From Prochlorococcus sp. MIT 0701 (GTDB lineage Bacteria > Cyanobacteriota > Cyanobacteriia > PCC-6307 > Cyanobiaceae), in contig NZ_JNBA01000003.1 of assembly GCF_000760295.1 (NCBI RefSeq), positions 1 to 37,379 on the forward strand: a DNA stretch of 37,379 bases, given 5' to 3'. The notes beneath the pieces are model-generated. The model saw nothing but the letters and a program-made list of their open reading frames with translations. It was not told where the DNA came from and made no database searches. Position 1 is the stretch's first letter. Each line of letters begins with the position of its first letter. Below, piece after piece: positions 34,246-37,379 of the stretch. The position numbers and the translations under genes were made by a program.

Positions 34246-34642
34246 GGACAAAACTGACTTGGAAATTCTTTTGTCTAAGGATGAAGATATTGAACCTCCT
34301 GATGAAGATGATGGTAGCTGGAGATTTGACTATATGGATGATAAGGTTATCGAAGAGCTGATGAGAGTTGGCATAACCAAACAGACCTATGAGATTTTTC
34401 TCATTGACGTCTTCGAAGACAAACAATCTTTCATAGATGAACACCTAAATGGTGATACCTCAATAGTAGATATTTATTCAAATAATGATGAGATGTTTAG
34501 GAACAATTATCAAATAGGTTGTTACTGGGTGGACAAAGACCTGAACGAAACTCACTATAAATTCAACTTTCCCTTTGTTGTTTTCTACCATCAACAACAC
34601 AGAAAGGAGGAATGGACACGTTACGTTTCCGTAGATGATTGA
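34238..34642 (+). CDS. Unknown acidic protein (134 residues)
   Basis: ATG 34238 opens an acidic, cytoplasmic protein with many Asp and Glu residues (for example DEDIEPPDEDDGSWRFDYMD) and a C-terminal aromatic part (YQIGCYWVDKDLNETHYKFN). No signal peptide, membrane helix or known motif was found. Long clean frame, AT-rich. Its start lies inside the end of the 58-residue ORF, suggesting coupled translation if that ORF is real. Confidence 0.55.
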   Translation: MTKDKTDLEILLSKDEDIEPPDEDDGSWRFDYMDDKVIEELMRVGITKQTYEIFLIDVFEDKQSFIDEHLNGDTSIVDIYSNNDEMFRNNYQIGCYWVDKDLNETHYKFNFPFVVFYHQQHRKEEWTRYVSVDD

Positions 34643-35034
34643 TTACACCTCCATATGAATAATCATATCCCTAACTAGGGAGAATCTTATGTTCAGATAT
34701 TATATCGAATTCTATTCACTGACATGCACTACAAAACAATACATAATCTTGATATGATGCATAAAGACGCCTGCCCCGCACTCGCTAACAAGATCTAATT
34801 TAACGAGTGAGCTTTACTCCAACAGCCTGAGAAATCTCTTACAGTGCAATCCTTGTCGGAAATAGAGTATCAAGCACATACCAACAGCTTTATTAACATT
34901 ATCCGCAGATGTCAGGAGTAATCCCTATAAAAAAAGCCATGGAGTATGAGTAGATAGTGGTTATAGATAATCAGTAAATAACTGACTAGATAAATATTAA
35001 GCCAGTAAATGGTTCTTCTTCGATCCTCGTCCTC
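34643..35034. other. Spacer, no gene recognised
   Basis: About 390 bp between the acidic protein gene and the end of the desaturase gene. It contains only short ORFs and no hairpin with a T-run was seen. Confidence 0.5.
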
Positions 35035-36240
35035 TTACCAAGGATTTTTCCAGACATAGCGGCCACTGCTCTCTTCCCGAGTAACAGCTATGCAGTTCGT
35101 AGAAATAAGCCAAAGAGACTTAAGAATTGACGTTGGGTTGAAAAGGTAGACCTTTGGGAAAGCATTTTTCAGGGCAATAGTAGCTTTGCCAGCATGGTAA
35201 TGAGGCATCCAAGGTGCGATGTGATGAATAACATGAGTAGAGCCTATCTTGTGATGGAGGAAATCAATTACTTTTCCATATGGCCTATCAATCGATAGGA
35301 ATGCACCTCGCAATTGGGAGAAGTCTGAGCTGTCAAGGTGGGGAACATCAGTATCAGTATGATGAAGCCATGTATAGGTCACTAGCCAGATATTGACTAC
35401 TAACAGAGGAGCTATATAAATTGCAAAAACAGTAACAAAGCCATCATGCAGGCTCCAGGCAATCAATGCAAACAGAGTCAGGCATATCCCCCAATCGGAA
35501 AGCCAAACTTTATTGATCCATTTTTTTGTCCACAATTTTTCAGAGAAAGGGGCTATCGGCCAGAAGTGATTCGTTAGGCCATATGTTGGGCCTCCCGTCT
35601 TCCCAGTCAGTAAATAGGCTGGCCAGCCAAAAACTAGGTGAAGCACCAGCTGAAATACACCATATTGAACTTTTCCTAATTTGCTTGCTATGGCAATATC
35701 TGTTTCTCCACCAGCTTGCTCGTCTATTCCATTGCCACGAATGACCAAAGGCACGTGGGTTTCACCATTGGCTATATGGTTTGTATAAGTATGGTGAACC
35801 AAATGTGAACGCTGCCATGAGAAATATGGAACAAGAAGCATCGAATGCAACACATATCCAACGCATGTTTCTAGTATCCTATTTCTCGAAAAAGCACCGT
35901 GTCCGCATTCATGGGCAATGACCCATAGGCCCATTGCTGTTGTGCCAGATACAAGCCAGTAGAGAACCCAAACAGGCAATATTTCTACATTGAGAGGTAT
36001 GGACATCCCTATAAAAATTACAATGGCCTGTATCGTCAGGGATTGCGCTAAATAAGCAAGCGAAGTATTGGTGCTGGTATTGAAGCATTTATCAGGCAAA
36101 ACAGCCTTAATTGAGGCCAGATCAGGTATATCGTCTTTGGAAACATTAAGCGCCTTCCCCTTTAGGGCAGACATCTTGATACCTTTAAAAGTTTTGTTTC
36201 TAAAAGATGTCTCTTCTTGGCTTGTGGAATGATCTTTCAA
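35035..36240 (-). CDS. Membrane fatty acid desaturase, FAD2/omega-6-like
   Basis: 401 residues, integral membrane di-iron desaturase. All three His boxes are present: His110-E-C-G-His114, His146-L-V-His149-His150 and His336-V-I-His339-His340. The sequence after box 1 (LHSMLLVPYFSWQRSHLVHH) and the end (MPHYHAGKATIALKNAFPKV) resemble eukaryotic-type FAD2/FAD3 delta-12/omega-3 enzymes at least as much as the cyanobacterial DesA pattern. Desaturases of this group put double bonds into acyl chains of membrane lipids, for example in cold response. Membrane helices surround residues 68-110 and 190-300. The start is ATG 36240; a later ATG at 36174 (MSALKGKALN) is possible. Confidence 0.9.
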   Translation of the reverse strand: MKDHSTSQEETSFRNKTFKGIKMSALKGKALNVSKDDIPDLASIKAVLPDKCFNTSTNTSLAYLAQSLTIQAIVIFIGMSIPLNVEILPVWVLYWLVSGTTAMGLWVIAHECGHGAFSRNRILETCVGYVLHSMLLVPYFSWQRSHLVHHTYTNHIANGETHVPLVIRGNGIDEQAGGETDIAIASKLGKVQYGVFQLVLHLVFGWPAYLLTGKTGGPTYGLTNHFWPIAPFSEKLWTKKWINKVWLSDWGICLTLFALIAWSLHDGFVTVFAIYIAPLLVVNIWLVTYTWLHHTDTDVPHLDSSDFSQLRGAFLSIDRPYGKVIDFLHHKIGSTHVIHHIAPWMPHYHAGKATIALKNAFPKVYLFNPTSILKSLWLISTNCIAVTREESSGRYVWKNPW

Positions 36241-36922
36241 TGACTATGCTTAGTAAGGGCTCATTGGATATCATAATTTATAAGCTCCCTGATTGTCGCA
36301 TTATGAGCAACTCATGATCAAGGCAAATTATCGGCGATAGCTTATGAGAGATTTCCCACCTTTGCATCCCAATCAGTAATCCAAAGGCAATTCAGATTGT
36401 CTATTCGAAAACAATAGGTCATGAGAGTAAAATGTGAATTTTCCAATATTTATCAATAAGCTTTAATTACTATCGATCGTTACATAAAAAGACTTCCATA
36501 TTGGACTTTCAATCAATGTTTTTTCGATTGTGGTTCCTCACATCTATATCTATGGCATAAGCACGTTGCAGCATATGGCTTTGCAGAGCCTTAGTGAGGG
36601 AAGGCAGGATATTCATAAAACAACTCTAGCAACAGCTATAGCAATGCTGTCAACAAAAACAAGAAGAAATATTGATGAGCAGCAAGGCATGGGATATCGA
36701 TAGAAGTTGGATATAAAGCAGGCTCCGCTTCTCATCTATCCACGACTTAACACACCTACTCGCCCTAAATGATCAAGTCTCAAGGAAATGAGTCGTGCTT
36801 TGAAGGGTGTATATGGGGTAATCCAGGCCTTCTCCATGCATTAAGGGGCTTCAGAGATTTCTGTCATATGTGCTGCTAAAGTATCAAAGGCTAGCTAAAG
36901 TAAGATTAGCGTATTTACACCT
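36241..36922. other. Long spacer before the repeat protein
   Basis: About 680 bp. A 36-codon Cys-containing ORF (36769-36879, ending CHMCC) is the only peptide of note and has no clear ribosome binding site. Nothing else is supported. Confidence 0.45.
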
Positions 36923-37270
36923 ATGGCTAAATCTAAAGAAGCAATCTTGCACTTATTGAGCTTGAACTCTGTGAGAGTTCTTTATACTTCCATGGCTTTA
37001 GTTTTAATGTTGACTGTATCATCTTCTATAGCAGGGGAGATTGATCCCAAACTATCTATTTCAGACGAACCAGCATTTACGCCAAAACAAAAAGGTTCTG
37101 GTGATCCCAAACTATCTATTTCAGACGAGCCAGCATTTACACCAAAACAAAAAGGTTCTGGTGATCCCAAACTATCTATTTCAGACGAGCCAGCATTTAC
37201 ACCAAAACAAAAAGGTTCTGGTGATCCCAAACTATCTATTTCAGACGAGCCAGCATTTACGCCAAAATAA
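36923..37270 (+). CDS. Secreted protein made of 20-residue tandem repeats
   Basis: 115 residues. Residues 1-39 form a long signal peptide with a hydrophobic core (VLYTSMALVLMLTVSSSIAG). The rest is three full copies and one partial copy of a 20-residue unit (DPKLSISDEPAFTPKQKGSG). The fourth copy ends at a stop where the other copies have Gln: CAA has become TAA at 37268, and the frame stays open after it for about 30 codons (AGSGMTRKDR). No known domain. A secreted or periplasmic repeat protein is the direct reading. Confidence 0.6.
   Translation: MAKSKEAILHLLSLNSVRVLYTSMALVLMLTVSSSIAGEIDPKLSISDEPAFTPKQKGSGDPKLSISDEPAFTPKQKGSGDPKLSISDEPAFTPKQKGSGDPKLSISDEPAFTPK
37043..37270. repeat. 60-bp tandem repeat, 3.8 copies
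   Basis: Units at 37043-37102, 37103-37162, 37163-37222 and 37223-37270 (partial). Copies 2 and 3 are identical; others differ at single third-codon positions (GAA/GAG, ACG/ACA). Near-identity at synonymous sites points to recent duplication, and the array could vary in copy number. Confidence 0.95.
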
Positions 37271-37379
37271 AAATATGCTGGTTCTGGCATGACAAGAAAA
37301 GATAGGAAGAGAAATTGCTCTCTGCTGCGAGACTGCTCTCGATTCAACGCAACCAAGTCGCACTAACAGATCATGTGTC

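Noticed and set aside
36769-36879. 36-residue Cys-containing ORF
   Set aside because: No ribosome binding site, no known motif and no neighbour context; short ORFs of this length are expected by chance in a 680-bp spacer.
37043-37270. 60-bp repeats as a CRISPR array
   Set aside because: There are no unique spacers; the repeats are contiguous and keep a 20-codon reading frame.

Overview
The window is chromosomal DNA of a marine picocyanobacterium. Chlorophyll synthase, a PetP-like cytochrome b6f factor, a phylloquinone-type methyltransferase next to hisF, a cyanobacterial SLH porin and malate:quinone oxidoreductase all point to the Prochlorococcus/Synechococcus lineage. The moderate GC content, large spacers and accessory genes resemble low-light (LLIV, MIT9303/MIT9313-like) Prochlorococcus more than streamlined strains. 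That placement is inference; no marker gene was compared.

Layout. 1-1318: start of an outer-membrane porin and glyQ. 1319-7513: gene-poor accessory stretch with a small membrane protein, a TPR-methyltransferase, a secreted LprI-like protein, one unknown protein, and long spacers that look partly like decayed coding DNA. 7514-17982: compact housekeeping block, with an unknown ORF, menG/ubiE and hisF on the minus strand, petP-chlG-PBP on the plus strand, rsmB and an alkyltransferase-like gene, trmH, a small membrane protein, an ABC permease and a histidine kinase. 18438-27105: type IV pilus cluster. 27117-33649: lepA, a frameshifted adhesin remnant, mqo, a NifU-domain protein, DUF3137 and LemA, and a tiny membrane protein. 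33650-37379: accessory tail with a RiPP-precursor-like ORF, an acidic unknown, a FAD2-like fatty acid desaturase, and a secreted protein made of near-identical 60-bp repeats.

The most interesting system is the pilus cluster. Two operons diverge from one spacer (20492-20860). Both carry minor pilins in the same order: PilX-like, PilV-like, FimT/GspH-like, PilW-like. The minus-strand set is short and plain. The plus-strand set follows two major-type pilins and is enlarged: a 635-residue PilX-like protein, a PilV-like protein with an 83-residue leader, and a PilW-like pilin fused to a von Willebrand A domain with a complete MIDAS and a cysteine-bracketed, aromatic-rich loop. In Proteobacteria the tip vWA domain belongs to a separate protein, PilY1, which rides on these minor pilins; here the sequence suggests that adhesin and initiating pilin are one polypeptide. 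A perfect CRP-type palindrome lies upstream of the neighbouring histidine kinase, so cAMP-receptor-type control of this locus is a testable idea.

No rRNA, tRNA, CRISPR array, transposase or phage gene was recognised.
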